A stretch of DNA of 30,838 nt from an uncultured Collinsella sp. (GTDB taxonomy: Bacteria > Actinomycetota > Coriobacteriia > Coriobacteriales > Coriobacteriaceae): NCBI GenBank assembly GCA_902465115.1, contig CABQMC010000002.1, forward strand, positions 1 through 30,838, in the 5' to 3' direction. The position numbers were made by a program, and so were the translations under genes. Numbering within the stretch: the stretch's first letter is position 1; each line of letters starts with the position of its first letter. Positions 1 to 8,023 of this stretch are shown here, in pieces. The notes below the pieces were generated by a model, which saw only the letters and a list, made by a program, of their open reading frames with translations, had not been told where the DNA came from and did not search any database.

Positions 1-882
1 CACGGTGACGTGACCGATCAGATGCGTCTGCGGCCACACGATGGTGTCTCGGCCGATGGTGGCATCGGGGCCGATCCAGGCCTGCGTGGGATCGATGAAC
101 GTGACGCCCTCGGCCATCCAGTGCTCGTTGATGCGGTCGCGCGCGATAGCGGTGAGCTGCGCGAGCTGAATGCGGCTGTTGACGCCCAGGCCGTCGCGGT
201 AGTCATCGCAGTGGAAGATGGAGACCGCCTGGCCGTGACCCTTGAGGATTTCGAGCATGTCGGGCAGGTAGTACTCGGACTGCGCGTTGTCGTTGCCGAT
301 CTCGTTAATGTGGGCGGCGAGCTGCGCGCCGTCAAAGGCGTAGCAGCCGGCGTTGCACTCCAGCAGCGTGGCGGCCTGCTCGGGCGTGCAGTCCTTCTGC
401 TCGATGATGCGCTCGATCTGGCCGTCGGCGCCCAGCTTGATGCGGCCGTAGCCGAAGGGGTCGGGCGGGGTCATGGTCATGACGGTGCAGGCGAGCTCGC
501 CGGTAGCGACGGTCTGTGCGAACTTGGCGACGGTGTCGGCGGTGATGAGCGGCAGGTCGCCGTTGAGCACGACGACCGGGCCTTGCGCGATGCCGCAGGC
601 CTCGAGCGCGACCTTCACGGCGTGGCCGGTGCCCAGGCGCTCGGTCTGCTCGACGCACTCGACCTTGGTGGCGCTGTTGGCATAGGCGCCGTCGATGAGG
701 GCGCGCATCTCGTCGGCGTGGCTGCCGATGACGACCACGAGGCGGCTGCAGCCGGCCTTGATGGTGGCGTCGACGATCCACTGGACCATGGGCTTGCCCA
801 GGATCTTGTGCGAAACCTTGCAGTGGTTCGACTTCATGCGGGTGCCCTCGCCGGCAGCGAGGATAATTGCGGTTGCGTCCAT
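1..882 (-). CDS. glmU: GlmU, bifunctional UDP-GlcNAc pyrophosphorylase / GlcN-1-P acetyltransferase (3' end off window)
   Basis: Makes UDP-N-acetylglucosamine for peptidoglycan in the cytoplasm, by acetylating glucosamine-1-phosphate and then adding UMP. Translating the minus strand from ATG at 882 gives MDATAIILAAGEGTRMKS, with the sugar-nucleotidyltransferase signature LAAGxGTRMxS at residues 8-18. The uridylyltransferase Rossmann-like domain (about residues 1-230) is complete and includes QTERLGTGHAV and VVLNGDLPL. Residues 262-294 begin the left-handed beta-helix acetyltransferase domain (hexapeptides such as IGPDATIG). The frame is open to base 1, so 294 of the roughly 450-460 residues usual for GlmU are visible and the acetyltransferase active site lies outside. 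GGAG at 889-892 supports the start. The gene is divergent from the ECF transporter operon. Identification is secure. Confidence 0.96.
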   Translation of the reverse strand, partial: MDATAIILAAGEGTRMKSNHCKVSHKILGKPMVQWIVDATIKAGCSRLVVVIGSHADEMRALIDGAYANSATKVECVEQTERLGTGHAVKVALEACGIAQGPVVVLNGDLPLITADTVAKFAQTVATGELACTVMTMTPPDPFGYGRIKLGADGQIERIIEQKDCTPEQAATLLECNAGCYAFDGAQLAAHINEIGNDNAQSEYYLPDMLEILKGHGQAVSIFHCDDYRDGLGVNSRIQLAQLTAIARDRINEHWMAEGVTFIDPTQAWIGPDATIGRDTIVWPQTHLIGHVTV

Positions 883-914
883 GTGATCTCCTGTTACGTT
901 ATAGAGACGTGTGT

Positions 915-942
915 TTGGAAACGATACACGGCGCAATATGAT
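915..942 (+). promoter_or_regulatory. Candidate promoter of the ECF transporter operon
   Basis: TTGGAA at 915-920 and TATGAT at 937-942 are separated by 16 bases and fit a sigma-70-type promoter. It lies in the divergent gap between glmU and ecfT. Transcription would begin near 949, leaving a leader of about 125 bases before the ecfT start. I see no recognisable riboswitch motif in that leader. Confidence 0.4.
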
Positions 943-1075
943 ACCGCAGGCATATGTTGAGCGCGTAGCGATTGGCTCATGGCGGCCGATGTCGGTGCCG
1001 CCGGCGTGGCGTTTGCGCTGCTTGCGTGCGGCGTTGGCGGTGCTGCGGAGCTGTCGTTTGAGCGAGGGGACGGGG

Positions 1076-1969
1076 GTGCCCGTGGACAACATACAAGAGG
1101 AGTTTGGCGGCGAGCCCGTCGCGGCATTCTCGATGTCGCATCCGGCTGTGCCGGCCCTCTACATGGTGCTGACGCTGGGGCTCACCATGTTCTCGATGCA
1201 GCCGGTGCTGATTGCGCTGTCACTTGCGGGCGGGCTGGCGTATGGATTTGCGACGCGCGGGGCTGCCCGCACGCTGGGCGCACTCCGCTGGCAGCTGCCG
1301 GTGATTTTGATTATCGCGCTGGTCAATCCGCTGTTTAGCGCCTCGGGCTCGACGGAGCTGTTCCGTATTGGCATGCGCGCGGTGTATCTGGAAAGCATGG
1401 TATACGGCCTGTGCATGGGCGGGCTGTTTGTGGCGAGCGTGCTGTGGTTTGAGGCCGCGGCGTCGATGCTCGAATACGACAAGGTGCTCGCGCTGCTGGG
1501 CAATGCCGCACCGGTGATTGCGCTCATGATCTCGATGTGCATGAGGCTTATCCCGCAGTTTTTACGCCGCGGTCGTACGGTGCTGGCGGTGCAGGATGCG
1601 ATTGATGTGCCGGGCCGCGCGCCCACCGATCCCGTGCGATCGCGCCTGCGGGCGTCGAGCGTGTTGATGGGCTGGGGCATGGAAGATTCGCTGGATCGCG
1701 CGGACGCGATGCGCTCGCGCGGGTGGGGTGCCGCGATGCGTCGTACGACGTATGCGCGGTATCGGCTGGGGCGCGGCGATGTTGCCGCGCTGGTTGGACT
1801 TGCGCTGTTTGGCATGGCCACGACGGCAGTGGCGTGGACTGCGACGATGCAGTATTCGTTTTACCCGCAACTATCGGTGCCGGCGCCGTGGCTGGGCTAT
1901 GTCGTGTACGCTGCCTGGATGATGCTGCCTTGCGCGTCGCGCGCGATTGATGAGAAGAGGTTTGGCTGA
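1076..1969 (+). CDS. ecfT: Energy-coupling factor transporter transmembrane protein EcfT (CbiQ family)
   Basis: Membrane coupling subunit of an ECF importer, linking the ATPases to the substrate-binding S component. The roughly 297-residue product has hydrophobic segments near the N-terminus (LYMVLTLGLTMF and the next helix), in the middle (LPVILIIALVNPLF) and at the C-terminus (VALVGLALFGMATTAVAW). The cytoplasmic region contains SLDRADAMRSRGWG, matching the Ala-Arg-Gly coupling-helix motif of EcfT/CbiQ proteins. The frame is open from 911, but a GAGGGGA Shine-Dalgarno at 1064-1070 favours GTG at 1076; GTG 1082 is possible, and ATG 1132 lacks a well-spaced site. The stop overlaps the next start (TGATG at 1967-1971), so it is translationally coupled to the ATPase gene. 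Confidence 0.88.
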   Translation: MPVDNIQEEFGGEPVAAFSMSHPAVPALYMVLTLGLTMFSMQPVLIALSLAGGLAYGFATRGAARTLGALRWQLPVILIIALVNPLFSASGSTELFRIGMRAVYLESMVYGLCMGGLFVASVLWFEAAASMLEYDKVLALLGNAAPVIALMISMCMRLIPQFLRRGRTVLAVQDAIDVPGRAPTDPVRSRLRASSVLMGWGMEDSLDRADAMRSRGWGAAMRRTTYARYRLGRGDVAALVGLALFGMATTAVAWTATMQYSFYPQLSVPAPWLGYVVYAAWMMLPCASRAIDEKRFG

Positions 1970-3612
1970 TGGCTCGGTTGGATAGGAGCTCGGCGGCGGG
2001 TGTGGCATATGGCTCGGCCGCGCCGGCGATTGAGGTGCGAGGCCTTAGTTTTGCCTATCCCGGGGCCGAGGCACCGGTGCTCGAGGGGCTTGATTGGCGT
2101 GTTTCCCAAGGTGCGTTTGCACTGCTTGTTGGCGGTACCGGTTCGGGCAAGTCGACGCTGCTGTCGCTGCTCAAGCCCGAGATCGCTCCGGCGGGCGAGC
2201 GCACTGGCGATACGCGCGTGCTGGGCGAGAACGTTGCCGACATGGACGTGCGGGCGTCTGCGGAGCGCGTGGGCTATGTGTTTCAGGACCCCGAGAACCA
2301 GATCGTGTGCGACACCGTGTGGCACGAGATGGCGTTTGGCCTAGAGAATCTGGGTGTGTCGCGCGACGAGATGCGCCGCCGTGTTGCCGAGACCAGCTAT
2401 TTCTTTGGTCTGGAGGACTGGCTTCATCGTGATGCCGATACGCTTTCTGGTGGTCGCAAGCAGCTGCTGTCGCTTGCCGCCGTCCTGGCGCTGCGTCCGC
2501 GTGTGCTGCTACTCGACGAGCCCACGTCTCAGCTCGATCCCGTTGCTGAGAAGAATTTTCTGCACGCGCTGTTTCGTGTGAATCGCGAGCTGGGCTGCAC
2601 GGTTGTTGTGGCGACGCATCAGCCGCGCCCAATGCTCGAATACGCGACGTGTGCGTACCGGATTGAGGACGGTCGCGTGCGCGAGGTGGCGGATATGGCT
2701 TCTTTGGGACGCCGAGAATCGCTGTTTTCCGATGACATGTTGGGGTGGGGTGCCATCCGATGTGCAAAAAACGGAGTATTCAGCAGGCGTGAGGACAATT
2801 TGGGCTCTCTGGAGCTGCCCGGGGACATATCGAGCGCGAAAAAAAGTTCGGAATTGGACAAATCGTCAAACTTTGTGGCGCAAACGTCGCTCGAGAACGG
2901 CTCGGAAGCCTTTCCGCGCACGGATGGAAGCAGAATACTCCAAAAAATGCACGGCGGGTCGGCTACCACCCTGTCGGAAGGCTGGTTTCGCTACGATCGC
3001 GCGGGCGGTTGGGTGCTGCGCGGGTTCGATGCGTCGTTTTCGGCTGGCGCGGTGCATGCGGTTGTGGGCGGTAACGGATGCGGTAAGTCGACGATGCTCT
3101 CGGTGCTGGCGAAGACCGCCAAGCTGCAGCGCGGCCGCATGGTGCGCGGAGCGGCCTCGGCGGCGCTGCTGCCTCAGAATCCCAAAGCATTGCTGGTTGC
3201 CGAGACGGTTCGCGATGAGCTGATGGAATGGGCCTCGACCTGCGGATATGACGAGAACTTGGCGCTGGAGCGTGCGGCGCAACTGGGATTGGACGGCCTG
3301 GAGACGCGCCACCCCTACGACCTCTCGGGCGGACAGCGCCAGCTGCTCGCACTGACAAAGCTGCTGCTGATCGGCCCCGAGCTGCTGCTGCTTGACGAGC
3401 CCACGAAGGGCTTGGACCTGGAGAGCCGCCGCATCATCGCCCGCGCCCTGCGTGACCATGCGAAGGCTGGCGGCACCGTCATCATGGCCACGCACGATCT
3501 GGATTTTGCCGAGCAGGTAGCCGACGACGTCGCCATGATGTTTGACGGCGAGATTGCCTGCATGGAGCCCCCGGCCGACTTCTTTGCCGACAACGTGTTC
3601 TATAGGGCGTGA
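1969..3612 (+). CDS. Fused double ATPase of an ECF transporter (EcfA-EcfA' type)
   Basis: Two ABC ATPase domains in one 547-residue chain drive ECF import. Domain 1 has Walker A GGTGSGKST (about 55-63), Q-loop FQDPENQ (105-111), signature LSGGRKQ (159-165) and Walker B VLLLDEPT (179-186). Domain 2 has Walker A GGNGCGKST (about 366-374), signature LSGGQRQ (about 453-459) and Walker B LLLLDEPT (about 470). Both look catalytically complete. Most ECF systems use separate EcfA1 and EcfA2, although fused versions are known. The interdomain linker (about 265-328) is polar, Ser/Lys/Asn-rich, A-richer than its surroundings and bounded by inverted repeats; it is annotated separately as a probable repeat insertion. 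The start overlaps the ecfT stop. The S component follows after a 4-base gap. Confidence 0.92.
   Translation: MARLDRSSAAGVAYGSAAPAIEVRGLSFAYPGAEAPVLEGLDWRVSQGAFALLVGGTGSGKSTLLSLLKPEIAPAGERTGDTRVLGENVADMDVRASAERVGYVFQDPENQIVCDTVWHEMAFGLENLGVSRDEMRRRVAETSYFFGLEDWLHRDADTLSGGRKQLLSLAAVLALRPRVLLLDEPTSQLDPVAEKNFLHALFRVNRELGCTVVVATHQPRPMLEYATCAYRIEDGRVREVADMASLGRRESLFSDDMLGWGAIRCAKNGVFSRREDNLGSLELPGDISSAKKSSELDKSSNFVAQTSLENGSEAFPRTDGSRILQKMHGGSATTLSEGWFRYDRAGGWVLRGFDASFSAGAVHAVVGGNGCGKSTMLSVLAKTAKLQRGRMVRGAASAALLPQNPKALLVAETVRDELMEWASTCGYDENLALERAAQLGLDGLETRHPYDLSGGQRQLLALTKLLLIGPELLLLDEPTKGLDLESRRIIARALRDHAKAGGTVIMATHDLDFAEQVADDVAMMFDGEIACMEPPADFFADNVFYRA
2762..2952. repeat. In-frame repeat-like insert with inverted ends inside the fused ATPase gene
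   Basis: The left end (2762-2784) and right end (2930-2952) are imperfect inverted repeats. Read inward on opposite strands, both give GTGCA, then six bases, then GGAGTATTC, then AGC or TGC. That is 16 of 23 positions, including nine consecutive matches. The six differing bases are an A-run against a T-run. The segment contains several A-runs and is less G/C-biased than the ATPase domains on either side. It encodes residues of about 265-328, the linker between the two ATPase domains, without a stop. No clear target-site duplication is visible. I infer a MITE- or REP-like element captured in the linker; a coincidental linker sequence is the alternative. Confidence 0.5.
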
Positions 3613-3616
3613 TGGG

Positions 3617-4330
3617 ATGACGGACTGTCGTTTCTCGCGCTTGCTTGCAAAACTGGAAATCCCGCTGCTGCTGGCGGTGCCAGCCGTGATGGCTGCGGCG
3701 TTGCTGTCGGGTGTTGAGCAGGCAGCGTTGGCCATGCTGGTTGTGGTGGCGCTGGTGCTCGCGCTGTTCTTTGCGGGTTACGAGGCATCTCGTCCGGGCC
3801 TGCGCCAGATTATGCCCACGCTGGTGTTGGCGGCGCTGGCGGCGGCGGGGCGCATTCTTTTTGGGCCCATTCCCGACTTTAAACCGGTGAGCGCCATCGC
3901 CATTATCGCGGGGGCGACGCTTGGCCGCCGCAATGGTTTTATGGTTGGCGCGCTGGCGGCGCTGACCAGCAATTTCTTTTTTGGACAGGGCATGTGGACG
4001 CCGTGGCAGATGTATGCCTGGGGGCTCGTGGGATACGTTGGCGGTGCGCTGGCGCATGCCGGCGCTTTTGATCGCGCCGATGGCACCGTGCGTATGCCGG
4101 CGCTGCTGGCGTACGGCTTTGCGTCGGGCTTGCTCTATGGCGTCGTGATCAACGCGTATGACATCATTGGATTTGTACAGCCGCTTACTTGGGCGGGCGC
4201 CGTGGCGCGTCTTGCCACGGCAGTGCCGTTCGATATTACGCACGGCCTTGCGACCTGTGTGTTTTTGGCCGCCTTGTACAAGCCTTGGTGCCGTCGCATT
4301 AACCGTGTCGTCGTGAAATACGGGCTGTAA
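3617..4330 (+). CDS. ECF transporter S component (substrate-binding membrane subunit), substrate unknown
   Basis: This 237-residue, very hydrophobic protein has about six membrane segments, the usual size and topology of an ECF S component. Residues after IPDFKPVSAIAIIAGATLG and through GALAALTSNFFFGQGMWTPWQ resemble S components in Actinobacteria and Firmicutes in which a short polar loop precedes a small-residue helix; such proteins confer specificity for vitamins or metals. The family detail does not let me name the ligand; a cobalamin-like or other cofactor substrate is conceivable but unproven. ATG 3617 lies 4 bases after the ATPase stop. An ATG at 3612 overlapping that stop is out of frame. 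The gene completes a T-A-A-S operon, so the S subunit is probably dedicated. Confidence 0.82.
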   Translation: MTDCRFSRLLAKLEIPLLLAVPAVMAAALLSGVEQAALAMLVVVALVLALFFAGYEASRPGLRQIMPTLVLAALAAAGRILFGPIPDFKPVSAIAIIAGATLGRRNGFMVGALAALTSNFFFGQGMWTPWQMYAWGLVGYVGGALAHAGAFDRADGTVRMPALLAYGFASGLLYGVVINAYDIIGFVQPLTWAGAVARLATAVPFDITHGLATCVFLAALYKPWCRRINRVVVKYGL

Positions 4331-4351
4331 GGCATTTCGCGTTCCCTCACG

Positions 4352-4420
4352 AACTTGCGGTGGAATAGTTCTTGTTTTTGGCTATTTGCTGCCCAAACAG
4401 GAACTATTCCACCGCAACTT
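4352..4420. repeat. Long palindromic intergenic repeat between convergent genes
   Basis: Bases 4352-4377 and 4395-4420 are complementary at 24 of 26 positions, with a 17-base loop. The arms contain TTGCGGTGGAATAGTT and its complement. No T-tract follows on either strand, so it is not a classical Rho-independent terminator. It could still stop transcription from both sides, because it sits between the end of the ECF operon and the end of exoA. Length and near-perfect symmetry suggest a dispersed palindromic repeat family. Confidence 0.7.
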
Positions 4421-4478
4421 ATAGGGGGAGAGGGGTCACATGATCTGTTTTCCTCTGTCCCCCAGGAATTACTTGGCG

Positions 4479-5297
4479 CTAGAGCTCTAGCGTGAGGGTA
4501 ACGGGGCAGTGGTCGCTGCCGAAGATGTCGCCACGGATACCGGTGTCGCGTACGTTGTCGGCGATTGCGTCGCTTACCAGGAAGTAGTCGATGCGCCAGC
4601 CTGCGTTGTTCTTGCGGGCATTAAAGCGGTAGCTCCACCAGCTGTAGACGCCCTCGACGTCGGGGTTTGCCGCGCGCCAGGTATCGGTAAACCCGGCGTT
4701 GAGCAGCTCGGTAAACTTGCCGCGTTCTTCGTCCGAAAAGCCGGCGTTGCCGCGGTTGGACTTGGGGTTCTTAAGGTCGATCTCCTCGTGTGCCACGTTA
4801 AAGTCGCCGCAAGTTACGACGGGCTTGCCGGTCTCGCGCTCAAGCGCGCTCAAAAAGCCGCGGTAGGCATCGTCCCAGGCCATGCGCACATCGATGCGCG
4901 CGAGTTCGTTTTGCGCGTTGGGCGTGTAGACATCCACAAACCAGAACTTGTCGAACTCCAGCGCGCAGACGCGGCCCTCGGTTACGGCTTGGGCGACGAG
5001 CTCGGCCGCCTCGCCCTCGCCGGCGTAGGGTAGCAGCGCGTCGGCGTGCAGCACGCGCAGCGGTTCCTGGCGGCTAAAGACCGCAGTGCCCGAATAGCCT
5101 TTACGCTCGGCGTAGCTCCAGGTTTGGTGATAGCCGGGCAGGTCAATATCAACCTGGCCTTCTTGCAACTTGGTCTCTTGCAGCGCCAGGATATCGACGT
5201 CGAGTTCTTGCGCGATCTGGATAAAGCTCGGGTCCTTTTTGAGCACGGCGCGCAGGCCGTTGACGTTCCACGAGGCGAAAGTGTAAGTCTGAGGCAT
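4479..5297 (-). CDS. exoA: Exodeoxyribonuclease III (AP endonuclease, ExoA/XthA family)
   Basis: Mg-dependent DNA repair enzyme that cuts at abasic sites and removes 3' blocking groups. The 272-residue product shows the full endonuclease/exonuclease/phosphatase fold: SWNVNGLRA (residues 9-17), LALQETKLQ with the metal-binding Glu (about 38-46), the catalytic region GDFNVAHEEIDL (about 164-175), and C-terminal WRIDYFLVSD and GSDHCPVTL with the catalytic Asp-His. Length is normal for ExoA. AAAGGA just upstream on the minus strand supports ATG at 5297. It is monocistronic, divergent from the sirtuin gene and convergent with the ECF operon. Confidence 0.96.
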   Translation of the reverse strand: MPQTYTFASWNVNGLRAVLKKDPSFIQIAQELDVDILALQETKLQEGQVDIDLPGYHQTWSYAERKGYSGTAVFSRQEPLRVLHADALLPYAGEGEAAELVAQAVTEGRVCALEFDKFWFVDVYTPNAQNELARIDVRMAWDDAYRGFLSALERETGKPVVTCGDFNVAHEEIDLKNPKSNRGNAGFSDEERGKFTELLNAGFTDTWRAANPDVEGVYSWWSYRFNARKNNAGWRIDYFLVSDAIADNVRDTGIRGDIFGSDHCPVTLTLEL

Positions 5298-5432
5298 GGT
5301 GTCCTTTCGACGGGGTTGGCAGGCTTAAGATTAGCGCAACAGGGGCGGGGTGGGCTCCGCGCATGCTGACTTAAAGGACGCATGCTGGGACGTCGCTCAA
5401 CGCTGCCCGACCAACAAGGACGGAGGACTCAT

Positions 5433-6185
5433 ATGACGCAGGCAATATCGGACCCCAGGCAGGCCTCCGCCGCGCTGGCGGATCTGTTTGACACCCACAA
5501 GCGCGTGGTCTTCTTTGGCGGCGCGGGTGTTTCCACGGCAAGTGACATCCCCGATTTCCGTAGCGTGGACGGCCTGTATCACCAGCAGTTTGCCTATCCG
5601 CCCGAGACCATGCTGTCGCATAGCTTTTACGAGGCGCATCCTGCCGAGTTCTTCGACTTTTACCGCACTAAGATGATCGCGCTTGGCGCCAAGCCCAACC
5701 GCTGCCACACCAAGCTGGCCGAGCTGGAGCGCGCCGGCAAGCTTGATGCCGTGGTGACGCAAAACATCGACGGCTTGCATCAGATGGCGGGCTCGCGGCG
5801 CGTGTTTGAGCTGCACGGATCGGTCCATCGCAACATTTGCCAGTCGTGCGGCGCGGTCTATAGCGCCGAGTGGATTTGCTCGCGCGAGCACGAGGACGCC
5901 GCGGGCGTGCCCGTGTGTCCTGCGTGCGGCGGGCGCATTAAGCCCGATGTGGTGCTCTACGAAGAGCCGCTCGACGAGCATGTGTTGACCGGTGCCGTTG
6001 CCGCCATCGCCGCGGCCGATGCCCTCATTGTAGGCGGGACCTCGCTCGTGGTGTATCCGGCGGCGGGCCTTACGCGATACTTTACCGGCGATACGCTGGC
6101 TATTTGCAATCTTGCTCCTACCGATCAGGATGCAAATGCCGACCTGCTGATTTCTTGCGACATCGCGGCCGCGTTTGCGTTCTAG
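5433..6185 (+). CDS. cobB: NAD-dependent protein deacylase, Sir2 family
   Basis: Removes acetyl or other acyl groups from lysines with consumption of NAD. The 250-residue protein carries the sirtuin hallmarks: NAD-binding GAGVSTASDIPDFRS (about 30-44), TQNIDGLH (about 110-117), the catalytic His in ELHGSVHRN (about 127-129), two zinc-binding Cys pairs (CQSCG and CPACG), and IVGGTSLVVYPAA near the end. GGAGGA at 5422-5427 fits ATG 5433; the frame is open further upstream without a good site. The sequence after the GAG motif (SVDGLYH) lacks the Tyr/Arg pair diagnostic of class III desuccinylases in an obvious place, so acyl preference is uncertain. The gene is upstream of folP-folK but probably transcribed separately. 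Confidence 0.95.
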   Translation: MTQAISDPRQASAALADLFDTHKRVVFFGGAGVSTASDIPDFRSVDGLYHQQFAYPPETMLSHSFYEAHPAEFFDFYRTKMIALGAKPNRCHTKLAELERAGKLDAVVTQNIDGLHQMAGSRRVFELHGSVHRNICQSCGAVYSAEWICSREHEDAAGVPVCPACGGRIKPDVVLYEEPLDEHVLTGAVAAIAAADALIVGGTSLVVYPAAGLTRYFTGDTLAICNLAPTDQDANADLLISCDIAAAFAF

Positions 6186-6205
6186 CCCGCGTGCGCGGAT
6201 ACAAT
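6175..6205 (+). promoter_or_regulatory. Candidate promoter for folP-folK
   Basis: TACAAT at 6200-6205 is a good -10 box. TTGCGT at 6175-6180 could be the -35, but the spacing of 19 bases is long. It would give the folP-folK transcript its own start at the end of the sirtuin gene. Confidence 0.35.
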
Positions 6206-6230
6206 AGAAAGACTGAGTGCAAAGCGACCC

Positions 6231-6258
6231 CGCCGCCAGCTCCCCAAGCTCGGCGGCG
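6231..6258 (+). promoter_or_regulatory. Leader hairpin just before the folP-folK ribosome-binding site
   Basis: CGCCGCC at 6231-6237 pairs with GGCGGCG at 6252-6258, with an additional AGCT/AGCT inner pairing. A short CATTTTAG run and then AGGAGG follow. It could be a weak terminator or attenuator between the sirtuin gene and folP-folK, or simply shape the leader. Confidence 0.4.
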
Positions 6259-6280
6259 TGGGCATTTTAGGAGGATGTTC

Positions 6281-8023
6281 ATGGCGAACGACAGCAAGAC
6301 ATGGCGGTGCGGAAAGTACGAGCTCAGCTTTGACCGTCCGCGCATCATGGGCGTCCTCAACGTGACGCCCGATTCGTTTAGCGATGGCGGGGAGCACTTC
6401 GACCCCGATGCCGCCATCGAGTACGGCCTGGCGATGCTCGACGCCGGCGCCGACATCATCGACGTGGGCGGCGAGTCCACGCGCCCTGGTTTTACCCCGG
6501 TCAACCCCGACGAGGAGGCTCGCCGCGTGCTGCCCGTGGTGCGCGCGCTGGCCAAGGAGGGCGCCATCGTCTCGATCGACACGCGTCATGTGGCGGTTGC
6601 CAAGGCGGCCGTGCGCTGCGGCGCCTCGATCGTCAACGACGTGACCGGCTTCACCGATCCCAAGATGGTCGAGTTCGTTAAGACGAGCACCTGCGGCGTC
6701 ATCGTGATGCATGCCGGCGAGGTCGCCGCGCCCGCACGCACGCACGCAACGGTGCAGCTCGATACCTCGGCAGCGGCGTTTGTTGCCGAGAAGGCGCGCG
6801 AGGCGGCTGCCGAGGCCGCGCGTGAGGCCGAGAAGCCGGCTCGCCGCCGTCGCGGCAAGTTGCTGGGCGAGCCTAAGCCGGAGACCAAGCTTCCGGGCGG
6901 CGTGGTGCAGCCCTCGTTGCCGTTTGGCGAACCGGAGCCCACGTCCGAGCCTTCAAGCGAGCAGGAGACGCCGGCCGCCGAGCAGGCTACTGCCGCCGAG
7001 ACCGTCGCGCCCGCGCCCGAGGCCACTCCCGCAGCCACCGAGGCCGCATCGGAGTCCAATGACCGCCTGGCCGCCATGATGCGCCGCAGCGCCCGCCGCG
7101 AGGAAGCCTACGTGCCCACCTCGCAGCTCCGCCGCTTCACCCTGCCCGATTCGGCGCCCATCATGCGCCGCGTCATGGGCTTTCTGTCCGACCAGGCCCG
7201 CACGCTCATCCATGCCGGCGTGTCGCGCGACCGCATCTGCATTGATCCTGGCCCGGGCTTTGGTAAGTCGGCTAACGAGGACATCGTCATCCAGCGCGAG
7301 ACTGCCAAGATGGCGTCATTGGGCTATCCGCTCATGTGCGCCGTGTCGCGCAAGCGCTTTGTGGGCGCCGTCTCGGGCGTGACCGAGGCCGCCGAGCGCG
7401 ATGCCGCTACGTTTGGCGTGTGCCTGGGCGCCATCCAGGCCGGTGCCAACATCGTGCGCGTGCACGACGCCGCGGGTTTTGCGCAGTTCCTGAACGGTTA
7501 CTGGGCGGTTGCCAAGCCGCAGCCGCGCCGCGCGTTTGTGGCTGTGGGCTCCAACCTGGGGCATCGCTGCGACAACATCCGCGCCGCACGCGAGATGATC
7601 GCCGAGATTCCACTCACCTGCGTGTCCAACTCCTCCAAGATTTACGAGAGCGAGCCGGCCTACGAGACGCGTCAGGACGCGTTTGCCAACGCCGTCATCG
7701 AGATCAAGACCGAGCTGGCGCCGCTGGTGCTGCTCGACGAGCTCATGAAGATCGAGGCCGAGCTGGGGCGCGACCGCTCCAAAAAGGCCAAGGCCAACGG
7801 TCCGCGCACCATCGACCTGGACCTGCTGTGGATGGACGGCGAGACCCACGGCGGCAAAAAGCTGCGCCTGCCGCATCCTCTCATTGGCGAGCGCGACTTT
7901 GTGCTGGTGCCGCTCGAGGACCTGATGCACGACCCGGCGCGGTTCTTCCGCTACAACGGCGTCGAGGTCAAGGAGCCCGAGGACCGCGTGGGCCATATCG
8001 TGGGCGAATTGGGGCGTATGTAG
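6281..8023 (+). CDS. folP-folK: Bifunctional dihydropteroate synthase / HPPK (FolP-FolK fusion) with a large internal insert
   Basis: Two consecutive folate steps in one 580-residue protein. The N-terminal FolP barrel has GVLNVTPDSFSDGG (about 24-37), DVGGESTRPG, IVNDVTG, MHAG (about 143-146), DPGPGFGKS, SRKRFVG and RVHDA, so the active-site loops are intact. From about residue 417 the HPPK domain has FVAVGSNLG, PRTIDLDLL and LPHPLIGERDFVLVPL. About 145 residues (about 148-292) are inserted after the MHAG strand. They are Ala/Glu/Pro-rich and unlike either domain. AGGAGG at 6269-6274 favours ATG 6281 over ATG 6275. The stop abuts the biotin-ligase-like start (TAGATG), indicating coupling. Confidence 0.93.
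   Translation: MANDSKTWRCGKYELSFDRPRIMGVLNVTPDSFSDGGEHFDPDAAIEYGLAMLDAGADIIDVGGESTRPGFTPVNPDEEARRVLPVVRALAKEGAIVSIDTRHVAVAKAAVRCGASIVNDVTGFTDPKMVEFVKTSTCGVIVMHAGEVAAPARTHATVQLDTSAAAFVAEKAREAAAEAAREAEKPARRRRGKLLGEPKPETKLPGGVVQPSLPFGEPEPTSEPSSEQETPAAEQATAAETVAPAPEATPAATEAASESNDRLAAMMRRSARREEAYVPTSQLRRFTLPDSAPIMRRVMGFLSDQARTLIHAGVSRDRICIDPGPGFGKSANEDIVIQRETAKMASLGYPLMCAVSRKRFVGAVSGVTEAAERDAATFGVCLGAIQAGANIVRVHDAAGFAQFLNGYWAVAKPQPRRAFVAVGSNLGHRCDNIRAAREMIAEIPLTCVSNSSKIYESEPAYETRQDAFANAVIEIKTELAPLVLLDELMKIEAELGRDRSKKAKANGPRTIDLDLLWMDGETHGGKKLRLPHPLIGERDFVLVPLEDLMHDPARFFRYNGVEVKEPEDRVGHIVGELGRM

Noticed and set aside
10..960. A plus-strand open frame of 316 codons over glmU
   Set aside because: The minus strand encodes clear GlmU motifs across the same bases; the plus frame has no family features.
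943..1075. Possible cobalamin or other vitamin riboswitch in the ECF operon leader
   Set aside because: The leader is long enough for a small element, but I could not find a conserved B12-box-like or other riboswitch core, so it is not annotated.
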